Shown here: positions 8,908-17,449 of the stretch, piece after piece
How the letters are laid out: each line of letters opens with the position of its first letter
Position numbering within the stretch: position 1 is the stretch's first letter
From: Clostridium brassicae
Lineage (GTDB): Bacteria > Bacillota > Clostridia > Clostridiales > Clostridiaceae
Direction of reading: 5' to 3'
Length of the DNA: 64,000 bases
Assembly: GCF_026738875.1 (NCBI RefSeq)
Contig: NZ_JAPQFJ010000010.1
Span: 91,780 to 155,779, forward strand
Made by a program: the position numbers and the translations under genes
The notes under the pieces: model-generated
What the model was told of the DNA's origin: nothing
The model's input: only the letters and a program-made list of their open reading frames with translations
Databases searched by the model: none

Positions 8908-11900
8908 ATGTATTTACCTGAACATAAGGATAGAGATTCCCTCAATGAGTTTATTTCTTCTAAAAAACCCATGGAAATAGAAACATTTCTTCAAATAGCT
9001 ATCAATATAACACAGATAATAGGCGAATTTCATAAAAATAATATAATCTATAAGTATATAAATCCCCATAATATTATTATTGATGTAAGTACCAAAGAGG
9101 TTAAATTTTTAGATACAAAAGATATATCAATAAATAGAACTGAAAATCTTCCTTATATGTCACCAGAACAAACAGGAAGAATGGGGAAAAAGATAGATTT
9201 TAGAACAGATTTTTATTCTTTAGGTGTAACGTTTTATGAAATGCTTACAGGCAGGCTTCCTGTGCAGGGTAAAAATGAAATAGAGCTAACTTATAGCCAT
9301 ATTGCAAAGGAACCTATTTATCCTAATGTTATAAATGAAGAAATTCCATATGTGATATCCCACATTGTAATGAAACTTTTATCTAAGGATCCAGAAGACA
9401 GATATAAGAACTGTTTTGGGATTAGAAATGACTTATTAAAATGTATGGTTGACTTGGAAGAAAAAGGATTTGTTGATAACTTTCCATTAGGTAAAAAAGA
9501 TATAGATGATAAGTTTAGTTTTTCTGAAAAAATATATGGTAGAGATAAAGAATTAAAGGAAATATTAAGGGTATATGAAGGCACTAGATCAGGAAATAGT
9601 AGCTGCGTTCTAATATGTGGAGGAGCAGGTATAGGAAAATCTACTTTAATGAAAGAAGTTAAAAGAAATGTAGTAGATGAAGGTGGTATATTTATTTCGG
9701 GAAAATGTATGCAATATGATAACTCTAATCCGTATTCTCCCATAATACAAGTTGCCACTAAATTAGTTAGGCATATATTAGTAAAAGGTGAGGAAGAGAT
9801 AAGAGATATAAAGGATGATATTTTAAATATCATTGGTAATAATGGACAAATAATTGTTGATTTCATTCCTGAGCTAGAATATATTATAGGAAAGCAGACT
9901 GAATCTCCGAGATATGGAAATTTAGAGTTTGAAAATAGTTTTAATGAAATACTTTTAAGGTTAGTAAATATTTTATTAAAAAAAGACTACAACATAGTTT
10001 TCTTTTTAGATGATTTACAGTGGATTGACTCAGCATCTTTAAAATTTATGAAGATGTTTATAAAATACATAGTAAACAAAAGAATTTTATTAATATGTGC
10101 TTACAGAGAAAGTGAAGATATTTACAAGAATTACCCAATAATTAATCTTTCTAAAGAATTGGAAAATAGTCATTATGATATAACATATATAAGTATGAAG
10201 CCCCTCGGTACAAGGGAGGTAAATAATTTAATTTGTGATACTTTAAATTGTGATAAATATTCATCTATGCTTTTAGCAAAACTAATTACTTATAAGACAA
10301 GTGGAAATCCATTTTTTATAAAAATATTTTTAGAAAATATGCTTAATGAACATATTCTAGAGTTTGATTATGAAAATGGAAAATGGACATGGGATATAAA
10401 CAAAATTTTAAAGATAAAGGTAGATGAAAATTCGCTAGATTTACTTATAAAAAAAATAAAAAATCTTCCACAGAATACAATAGAAATTTTAAAATTAGCA
10501 TCATGTATAGGAGTAGAATTTGACTTAAAAATTGTATCTTATTGTAATGACAGACCAATTTATCAAAATACTATCGATATACTTGCTGCTATAAGAATGG
10601 GGATAATATCTCCAGTTAGTAAAGATTTTAGTAGTTTTTCTAAAGATAATACTATAAGTCATATAAACAAATTTATAAATAAGTATATGTTTTGTCATGA
10701 TCATATTCATGAACAATTTTATTCTATGATAAAAAAAGAAGAAAAAAAGACTTTTCATTTTAAAATAGGAAATGTTTTATTTAATAATTTTTCTGATAAT
10801 CAAATGGAGATTAATATTTTTGATATTGTAAATCAGCTTAATCAAGCTCATGAATTAGTGAAATATGAAAATAAAATATATGATTTAGTAAAACTTAATC
10901 TAGTTGCAGGTAAAAAAGCATATGCTTCAGGGGCTTATAGTTTAGCATTAAAATATTTAAAAATTAGCTCTAACTTATTAAATGATGAAAGTTGGGAAAC
11001 TCATTATAATTTAACTTATAAAGTTTGGTTGACATTTGCTAAATATCAATGTCTTAATGGAGACTTTAAAGTAGGGGAAAAACTTTTTAATGTTATTTTA
11101 GATAACGCAAAGACGAAAAAAGACAAGGCAACTATATATGACATGAGGATTACCTTATATTCTTATTGTGGAAAATATAAGCAAGCTATAGAAAATGGAA
11201 TTTTTGCTTTAAATTTATATGGTATAGATATTCCTATACATCCTAGTAAAAAACATATAAATTTACAATTTATGAAAATAAGAATAAGTTCAAGGGGTAA
11301 AGAGGAAAGAATATTTAATAAGAAAGATAATATAAATGAAGAAAAAAAACAGATAAAAGAAATATTTATGCACTTAAAGTGTCCAGCTATGATTTTTGAC
11401 AAAAATTTATTTTATCTAATTACTTTAAAAGAAATTAATTTGATTTTAAAATATGGAGCATATGAAAGTGATGTAAGAGCATATATAGATTATGCTGTGT
11501 TTATTAATTTATACTTTGACGAATATGAAAAAGCATATAAGTTTGGCAAAAAAGCTTTGGAAGTTTATAAAGATGTTAAAAGTGTTGATTTTTATAAGGC
11601 AGAAGCTAGATTTGCAATCTTTGTTGCTCCTTGGATAGAGGGAATAGATTCTAGCATTGAGTGCATGAAGAAAAGTTATAAAAACCTTTTGAACTCAGGA
11701 GAGATGATTCAAGTTATTCATTTGCTGAATTCACTTGTTGGACTTTTATTTTTAAGAGGAGATACTTTAGAAAGTGTAAAGAGTAATTGTGAACAATATA
11801 TAAAATTAAGTCAAAATATAAAATTTAATCACATAGGTCATGGAATAGTTACAATAAATCAACTATTAGATAATTTAACAAGTAAAACAGGTAATAGATA

Positions 11901-13983
11901 TAGTTTAATATCTGGTGATTATAGTGAAGATATGCAATCTATGTATATAAGTTCATTAACTGGAACCGGAGGTTATTATACTTATAAGTTATTTATAAAT
12001 TATTTTTATGATAACGTAAAAGAAACTAAGACTCTTTTAAAGAATGTTGAAGGCGAGTTGGAATTTTACAAAGGAAGTTTTATTGAAGGATTAGGATGTA
12101 TTTATAGTACTCTATCTATGATCGAGTTATGCAAAGAAGTTAACAAAGGTCAGAAGAAAAAATTTTGGAAAAAGATTAATTCGAATTTACAAAAAATAAA
12201 AAAATGGTCTGATGTCTCTCCAATGGATTATAAAAGTTATTATTTATTAATTAAAGCTCAGATTTATTCAATAAATCATAACTATTCGGATGCGGAACAG
12301 TTTTTTTATAAGTCTATGAGAAGCGCAGCTAAGAATGAATCTTTCCTAAATATAGGCATTATTTGTGAGAAGCTTGGTGATCTTTACAAGAGTATGGGGG
12401 ATGAAAAATTATTTGAAGTATATATTATTCAAGCCTATAAGTGTTATGAGAGATGGGGAGCAATTGAAAAGCTAAAACAATTGAGAGAAAAATGTCCTAA
12501 TGCTTTTTGGGAAGAAGATGAAAAAAATAAAGATAATGCTTCTTTAAATAATAGTGCTGAAGATAGAATCGCTTGTACTACTACTGAAATAGATAATGAA
12601 AAGATAGATTTTTTATCTATAGTAAAAGCCTCTCAAGCTATTTCTGGAGAAATAGTACTTGAAGAACTTTTGGAAAAATTAATGAAAATATTAATTCAAA
12701 ATGCAGGTGCTCAAAGAGGATGTTTGATTTTGAGAAGAGAAAATGACTTATTTATTGAAATAGAAGGAGATATTAACAAGATTTACTCGATGGTCTCGAA
12801 ACATGTTAATATAGATATTTTTAGTAATATACCTAAGTTAGTAATTAATTACGTTGCAAGAACTAAGAAAAACGTGGTTTTAGAAGATGCATCTAAGCAT
12901 AATATGTTCATGCATGACTCATATATATTAAAAAATAATATAAAGTCAGTTTTGTGTTCTCCAATAATGAATAAAGGTAAATTTATAGGAATTATATATT
13001 TAGAAAATAATTTTTCAACAGATGTATTTACTAAACAAAGGTTAAATACTGTAAATATGTTGTCTTCTCAAGCAGCTATATCTATAGATAATGCATATAT
13101 GTATAAAACTATAAAAGAATTTAATGAGCAGCTTGAAAGAAAAGTCGAAGAAAGAACAAAATCATTAAATGAAACTATGAGATATGAAGAATTAAGAACT
13201 GAATTCTTTGCTAACATATCTCATGAATTAAGGACTCCACTTAATGTAATTTTTGGAGGACAACAAATGCTTGAATTATTGATAAAGAACAATATGCCTA
13301 TGCAAAACAGTGATAAAATCGAAAAATATATGAGTACTATGAAGCAAAATTGCTATAGGCTTGTTAGACTGATAAACAATTTAATTGATATCACAAAAAT
13401 AGATGCAGGTTATTTTCAAGTAAGCTTAAAAAATAGAAATATTGTCGATATTGTTGAATCTATAACTTTATCTGTAGCAGAATATATAGAGAATAATGGA
13501 ATAAACTTAGTATTTGATACTGATGTAGAAGAGAAATTAATAGCTTGTGATCCAGATAAAATAGAGAGAATAATGCTTAATCTTTTATCTAATGCATTAA
13601 AGTTTACAGAAAAGGGAGGAAATATAGAAGTAAACATGTATGACAAAGGAAACAAAATAGTAATCTCTGTAAAAGATGATGGCATTGGTATACCTGAAGA
13701 AAAACAAAACACAATTTTTGATAGATTTATCCAAGTAGATAAGTCGTTATCACGAAATAGAGAAGGAAGTGGTATAGGTCTATCTATAGTTAAATCTCTT
13801 GTTGAGATGCATGGAGGCAAAATCAGTCTTTTAAGTGAATGCGGAAAAGGGACTGAGTTTATAATAGAACTTCCAAATGTACAAGTTAAAGAAAAAGAAG
13901 AGGATACTAATAAAGATAGCTATTTAGCATCTAATAAGGTAGAAAGGATTAAAATAGAATTTTCAGATATATATTCTAATTAG
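8908..13983 (+). CDS. giant hybrid sensor: pseudokinase, AAA ATPase, GAF and histidine kinase
   Basis: A 1,691-residue cytoplasmic signalling protein. Residues 1-200 match the C-lobe of a Ser/Thr kinase (MSPEQTGRMG, DFYSLGVTFYEMLTGRLP), but the N-lobe is absent and the HRD loop reads YKY. Residues 205-480 are a STAND/AAA ATPase: GRDKEL near 212, Walker A GGAGIGKST with K244, Walker B LDDLQW near 368. Residues 620-1205 are helical repeats, 1234-1398 a GAF domain, 1400-1430 a coiled coil. The histidine kinase has SHELRTP with H1439, an N box (NLLSNALKF) and G boxes (DDGIGIP, GSGIGLS). No response regulator is adjacent. It may phosphorylate a remote regulator under control of the ATPase and GAF parts. 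Confidence 0.9.
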   Translation: MYLPEHKDRDSLNEFISSKKPMEIETFLQIAINITQIIGEFHKNNIIYKYINPHNIIIDVSTKEVKFLDTKDISINRTENLPYMSPEQTGRMGKKIDFRTDFYSLGVTFYEMLTGRLPVQGKNEIELTYSHIAKEPIYPNVINEEIPYVISHIVMKLLSKDPEDRYKNCFGIRNDLLKCMVDLEEKGFVDNFPLGKKDIDDKFSFSEKIYGRDKELKEILRVYEGTRSGNSSCVLICGGAGIGKSTLMKEVKRNVVDEGGIFISGKCMQYDNSNPYSPIIQVATKLVRHILVKGEEEIRDIKDDILNIIGNNGQIIVDFIPELEYIIGKQTESPRYGNLEFENSFNEILLRLVNILLKKDYNIVFFLDDLQWIDSASLKFMKMFIKYIVNKRILLICAYRESEDIYKNYPIINLSKELENSHYDITYISMKPLGTREVNNLICDTLNCDKYSSMLLAKLITYKTSGNPFFIKIFLENMLNEHILEFDYENGKWTWDINKILKIKVDENSLDLLIKKIKNLPQNTIEILKLASCIGVEFDLKIVSYCNDRPIYQNTIDILAAIRMGIISPVSKDFSSFSKDNTISHINKFINKYMFCHDHIHEQFYSMIKKEEKKTFHFKIGNVLFNNFSDNQMEINIFDIVNQLNQAHELVKYENKIYDLVKLNLVAGKKAYASGAYSLALKYLKISSNLLNDESWETHYNLTYKVWLTFAKYQCLNGDFKVGEKLFNVILDNAKTKKDKATIYDMRITLYSYCGKYKQAIENGIFALNLYGIDIPIHPSKKHINLQFMKIRISSRGKEERIFNKKDNINEEKKQIKEIFMHLKCPAMIFDKNLFYLITLKEINLILKYGAYESDVRAYIDYAVFINLYFDEYEKAYKFGKKALEVYKDVKSVDFYKAEARFAIFVAPWIEGIDSSIECMKKSYKNLLNSGEMIQVIHLLNSLVGLLFLRGDTLESVKSNCEQYIKLSQNIKFNHIGHGIVTINQLLDNLTSKTGNRYSLISGDYSEDMQSMYISSLTGTGGYYTYKLFINYFYDNVKETKTLLKNVEGELEFYKGSFIEGLGCIYSTLSMIELCKEVNKGQKKKFWKKINSNLQKIKKWSDVSPMDYKSYYLLIKAQIYSINHNYSDAEQFFYKSMRSAAKNESFLNIGIICEKLGDLYKSMGDEKLFEVYIIQAYKCYERWGAIEKLKQLREKCPNAFWEEDEKNKDNASLNNSAEDRIACTTTEIDNEKIDFLSIVKASQAISGEIVLEELLEKLMKILIQNAGAQRGCLILRRENDLFIEIEGDINKIYSMVSKHVNIDIFSNIPKLVINYVARTKKNVVLEDASKHNMFMHDSYILKNNIKSVLCSPIMNKGKFIGIIYLENNFSTDVFTKQRLNTVNMLSSQAAISIDNAYMYKTIKEFNEQLERKVEERTKSLNETMRYEELRTEFFANISHELRTPLNVIFGGQQMLELLIKNNMPMQNSDKIEKYMSTMKQNCYRLVRLINNLIDITKIDAGYFQVSLKNRNIVDIVESITLSVAEYIENNGINLVFDTDVEEKLIACDPDKIERIMLNLLSNALKFTEKGGNIEVNMYDKGNKIVISVKDDGIGIPEEKQNTIFDRFIQVDKSLSRNREGSGIGLSIVKSLVEMHGGKISLLSECGKGTEFIIELPNVQVKEKEEDTNKDSYLASNKVERIKIEFSDIYSN

Positions 13984-14075
13984 ATATGTTATATACTTTG
14001 CGAACTGTATAGCTACATGCAATTTTCTCAATTAAAAGTAGTTTTTAAGATTATATATTAAAATAGATTACCTAT

Positions 14076-14119
14076 CAAAACCAAAATTTTAAATATAAGT
14101 TACTATTTTGGTTTTGTTC
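14076..14119 (+). terminator. possible terminator after the giant sensor gene
   Basis: CAAAACCAAAAT (14076-14087) pairs with ATTTTGGTTTTG (14104-14115), 12 bp, followed by only TTCT. The rest of 13984-14292 shows no supported gene. Confidence 0.6.
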
Positions 14120-14292
14120 TAGATTGTGCAATTGCTTGTAATTTAAGAATAATGAGGACACTAATATCATAATTTGTATAAAGGAATTTTTATCTGATCA
14201 CTCACTACCAGAATTAATACTTCAATCATAAATGGAGAGATAAGTGGTGGTATGATTATTGATAAACTTATTCATACAAAGAGGTGAAGTTA

Positions 14293-14631
14293 GTGTCTAA
14301 TTTTATATCAAGTAGTATATATAGTTTTTTAGTTGCTTTTGGAGTTATATTGGGAGGAAGTTTTTTTGGAGGGATAGGAGCATTAATAAATAATCATCCA
14401 CCACTTAAAACTATGATAGATTTAGCAAATTCTATAAAAATATGGGCAGTAGCAACAGCATTAGGGGGGACATTCTCATCATTTCAATTAATAGAAGAAG
14501 GGCTTTTTAGAGGGCAAATAACTTCTCTTTTAAAACAGATAATATACATATTAGCTTCGCTAATAGGGGCAAATTTAGGTGTTAGGGTTATTAAATTGAT
14601 CCAAAAGTGTGGGGACATATGGATAAGATGA
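14293..14631 (+). CDS. ytrH: sporulation membrane protein YtrH
   Basis: A 112-residue protein with three hydrophobic segments. The N-terminal SSSIYSFLVAFGVILGGSFF and the Gly-rich turn that follows match the YtrH family, as does a final helix ending in IKLIQKCG. In Bacillus, ytrH and ytrI are expressed in the mother cell under sigma E and are needed for efficient sporulation. I choose the GTG at 14293, six bases after GAGGTG; the GTG at 14284 is inside that ribosome site. The gene overlaps ytrI by 13 bases, implying coupled translation. Confidence 0.85.
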   Translation: MSNFISSSIYSFLVAFGVILGGSFFGGIGALINNHPPLKTMIDLANSIKIWAVATALGGTFSSFQLIEEGLFRGQITSLLKQIIYILASLIGANLGVRVIKLIQKCGDIWIR

Positions 14632-15098
14632 GAAATAAGCATAAGTACTCTTTGTTTTTTATTCTTGGAGTTTTAATAGGGGCTATGATAGGTACAATAG
14701 TTATAAATATTTTAGTTAGCTATAGAATAGATAGTTATATAAAGGAGATTAAAAGTTTAAGAAAAGTTATAGAAGAAAAGGACACTAGGTTAGAAAAATT
14801 ACAGCAAAATATAAATAATAAGAAAATAATAGTAAATGATATTCAGGTAGAAATTAAATATGAAGATGATAAAACAGAAGATGACATAGTTAAAATTACT
14901 TTAGAAAAACATATTAAGAATAAATTCAAATGTATGCTAGGAAAAGAAGTTAAAAATGTTGATGGAGAGATGTTAGTAGAAGTTATAGATAAAAGAATTA
15001 TGAAGATAGATGGAAAGGAATATCAGATTAAGGTTAAAAGAATTATGATATCTCAAGTGATAAAATTTTGGATAGAAATTAAAGTAATAAAAGAATAA
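14619..15098 (+). CDS. ytrI: sporulation membrane protein YtrI-like
   Basis: A 159-residue protein with one N-terminal membrane helix (LFFILGVLIGAMIGTIVINI), a coiled-coil stretch (KSLRKVIEEKDTRLEKLQQN) and a C-terminal beta-rich domain. That is the YtrI layout, and it directly follows and overlaps ytrH. The start at ATG 14619 follows GGGGA; ATG 14628 is an alternative. It should act with YtrH in the mother-cell membrane during sporulation. After its stop codon the same frame stays open for 62 further codons of unrelated-looking sequence. Confidence 0.75.
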   Translation: MDKMRNKHKYSLFFILGVLIGAMIGTIVINILVSYRIDSYIKEIKSLRKVIEEKDTRLEKLQQNINNKKIIVNDIQVEIKYEDDKTEDDIVKITLEKHIKNKFKCMLGKEVKNVDGEMLVEVIDKRIMKIDGKEYQIKVKRIMISQVIKFWIEIKVIKE

Positions 15099-15448
15099 TA
15101 CTATGATAGAGTAAAAGAGGTTCCCTCATGTATATCTAAAGAAAGATTTGATATGCTTATTAAGTTAGAAGAAAATATATATAATCCTAACATGAAATCA
15201 ATAGGAATAGGATGCGTTCATGAACCACCTATCGCAAAGGAGCATTTAAATGGTAGTTTGGGAGTATTTATAGTAACAGGTAAATAAGTCTATTAGGTAA
15301 CTGGTGTGATCCAGTTAATGGATGATATTATTAGCAAAATTAATAATTCCTTTTGGACCAGCGACCCCCTTAAATATTTTAAATGCACATGAAATATTTT
15401 ATACAAAGAACATTAATAAACTTGTGAAAGAAGGAATAAATAGCAAAT
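15099..15448 (+). pseudogene. gene wreckage, unidentified
   Basis: Directly after ytrI, two open pieces read like protein but lack starts. Bases 15099-15287 carry 62 codons with SCISKERFDMLIKLEENIYN and KSIGIGCVHEPPIA. A second piece in another frame, roughly 15320-15467, reads LLAKLIIPFGPATPLNILNA then HEIFYTKNINKLVKEGI. Stops and frame changes separate them. I cannot name the source genes. They look like decayed fragments rather than regulatory DNA. Confidence 0.5.
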
Positions 15449-15658
15449 TTGTTGCTAAAAGAAATTAAAAATAGTAGTTCTAATAAAATAAAGGTTGAAA
15501 TATTTGAATTTAAAACAGGAAACTTATATTTTAATCAAGATTTATCAAATCATTCTCTACTTATTGAAGTTGGAAATAATAAGTCTAGTGATGATGATAT
15601 TGAAAAGTGTACGAATGTACTAGTTTCAGCATTAAAAGCTATTTATATTAAAAATTAA
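15449..15658 (+). pseudogene. spoIIP C-terminal fragment
   Basis: About 69 codons whose product has the ending of SpoIIP: YFNQDLSNHSLLIEVGNNKS followed by DDDIEKCTNVLVSALKAI, corresponding to the RYNQDL...ALLIEVG...T..EA segment of the amidase/endopeptidase that drives engulfment. The catalytic core of SpoIIP, about 200 residues upstream, is absent. The only starts are TTG codons without a ribosome site, so this is read as a remnant. A functional spoIIP must lie elsewhere. Confidence 0.65.
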
Positions 15659-15701
15659 TTAGTATTAATATGAGTAGAAATTGGATAAATAAAAAAGTAA
15701 G

Positions 15702-15736
15702 AATGGAATTTTGCTAAGCAAAATTCCATTTTTGGG
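15702..15736 (+). terminator. intrinsic terminator
   Basis: A 13-bp perfect stem AATGGAATTTTGC / GCAAAATTCCATT (15702-15730) on a TAA loop, followed by TTTTTGGG. Confidence 0.85.
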
Positions 15737-15774
15737 TCTTGAAATATTTTGTAGGTGTGATAATATTTATAAAT

Positions 15775-15912
15775 ATATAAATTTATCCGATGTCTAACCA
15801 TCCTAATACTCTAAAGTGGGAACAAAGAATGGCATGATTCTGGATAATGTTTTCTAAGCTTCAACTAGGGTTTAAAATTCCATCTGAAGCCAAGAAATCT
15901 ATTTATAGGGCA
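15775..15912. repeat. dispersed repeat, copy A
   Basis: The sequence from TTTATCCGATGTCTAACCAT to GAAGCCAAGAAATCTATTT shares blocks with copies at 27442 and 59393. It lies in the leader of the aspartate kinase gene. GCTTCA and TGAAGC within it can pair, but this pair is not kept in the copy at 59393. It resembles decayed intergenic repeat DNA more than a riboswitch. Confidence 0.55.
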
Positions 15913-15937
15913 ACATATATATGGGGGGAGAAGAAAA

Positions 15938-17251
15938 ATGAATGACATTATTGTAGCCAAATTTGGTGGCAGTTCGCTTGCTGATGCTAACCAGTTTCAA
16001 AAGGTAAAAAAGATAGTTTTAGGTGATGAAAGAAGAAGGTATATTGTACCATCAGCACCTGGAAAAAGGCATGATAAAGATTATAAAATTACAGATTTAT
16101 TTTATTTATGTCATGCTCATGTTCAGCAAGGAATTTCTTTCGATGAAGTATTTAAAATCATTGAAGAAAGATATAAACAAATAGCAAGTGAGTTAAATGT
16201 AACCTTAGATATAGGGGTGTATTTAAGGGAAGTAAAAAGAAAAATTGCCGAGGGGGCAACAGCAGACTATACTGCTAGTAGAGGAGAATACTTAAATGGA
16301 TTAATCCTAGCAGATTTTTTAGGAGTAGAGTTTATTGATGCTTCAGAGGCTATATTATTTAGCAGATATGGGTATCTTGATTCAGAGGGTACTAAAAAAG
16401 CAATAAAAGATAAATTGAAAAATGTTAAAAAGGCTGTTATCCCTGGATTTTATGGAGCTATGCCTAATGGAGAGATAAAAACTTTTTCAAGAGGAGGCTC
16501 TGATATTACAGGATCACTTATAGCTCGTGATATGGAAGCTAGTCTTTATGAAAATTGGACAGATGTTTCAGGATTTTTAATGGCAGATCCTAGAATAGTT
16601 GATAATCCAAAACCAATTGAAAAAATTTCTTATAAAGAGCTAAGAGAACTTGCTTATATGGGAGCTACAGTTCTTCATGAAGAAGCAATTTTCCCTGCAA
16701 GAGAGGGAGGTATTCCAATCAATATAAAGAATACAAATGCTCCTCGAGATAGAGGAACAATTATTGTAAAAGATAATGGAGATAAGGATTTAGGAAATAT
16801 TACTGGGATAGCAGGAAGAAAAGATTTTACTGTAATAGCTATAGAAAAAGCTTTTATGAATGCAGAAATAGGATTTGGAAGAAAAGTTCTTTCAGTATTA
16901 GAGACTTATGGAGTTTCATTTGAAAATATGCCTTCAGGAATAGATACTATATCTATAGTCGTTGAAGATTCTCAAATCGAAGGTAAATTAGATAAAGTAA
17001 TAGAAGAGATAAAAAGACAATGTAATCCAGATGCTATACAGATAATTCCTAATATGGCTCTTATAGCAACAGTAGGTAGAGGTATGGCTAGAACTGTAGG
17101 TACATCACAAAAGATATTTACTTCTCTTGCAAAGAATAACGTAAATGTAAGAATGATAGACCAAGGATCTAGCGAGATGAATATAATAATAGGTGTAGAA
17201 GCTAAGGATTTTGAAAAAGCAATAAATGCTATTTATCATGCTTTTGCATAA
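15938..17251 (+). CDS. aspartate kinase
   Basis: Phosphorylates L-aspartate at the head of the lysine, threonine and methionine pathways. The N-terminal KFGGSSLAD (residues 8-16) binds ATP and aspartate, TFSRGGSDITGSLIA is the second kinase signature, and ENWTDVSGFLMADPR follows. Residues from about 305 hold two ACT domains, the usual site of feedback control by lysine or threonine. The length of 437 fits the monofunctional clostridial enzyme. A GGGGGGAG ribosome site precedes the ATG. No lysine riboswitch is visible upstream. Confidence 0.95.
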   Translation: MNDIIVAKFGGSSLADANQFQKVKKIVLGDERRRYIVPSAPGKRHDKDYKITDLFYLCHAHVQQGISFDEVFKIIEERYKQIASELNVTLDIGVYLREVKRKIAEGATADYTASRGEYLNGLILADFLGVEFIDASEAILFSRYGYLDSEGTKKAIKDKLKNVKKAVIPGFYGAMPNGEIKTFSRGGSDITGSLIARDMEASLYENWTDVSGFLMADPRIVDNPKPIEKISYKELRELAYMGATVLHEEAIFPAREGGIPINIKNTNAPRDRGTIIVKDNGDKDLGNITGIAGRKDFTVIAIEKAFMNAEIGFGRKVLSVLETYGVSFENMPSGIDTISIVVEDSQIEGKLDKVIEEIKRQCNPDAIQIIPNMALIATVGRGMARTVGTSQKIFTSLAKNNVNVRMIDQGSSEMNIIIGVEAKDFEKAINAIYHAFA

Positions 17252-17284
17252 ATACGATAAAATATTTAATTTAAGTTAAATGCT

Positions 17285-17334
17285 AAAGAAACGAGTGGAA
17301 GATTTGATTTTTCCATTTGTTTCTTTATTTTTAT
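17285..17334 (+). terminator. terminator after aspartate kinase
   Basis: A 16-bp stem (17285-17300 with 17311-17326) including two G-U pairs, followed by ATTTTTAT. Confidence 0.85.
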
Positions 17335-17449
17335 CTAATAACTAAACAAAGTTATTATTTTAAGGTAAAATTAATATGATTAATGGAAATGACAATGGTA
17401 TAATTGTGGTAATATATTAAGGAAAATCAATGGCTTTAGGGGGATTTAA

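Noticed and set aside
15775..15937. Lysine riboswitch upstream of aspartate kinase
   Set aside because: None of the L-box core sequences is present; the stretch is a dispersed repeat.
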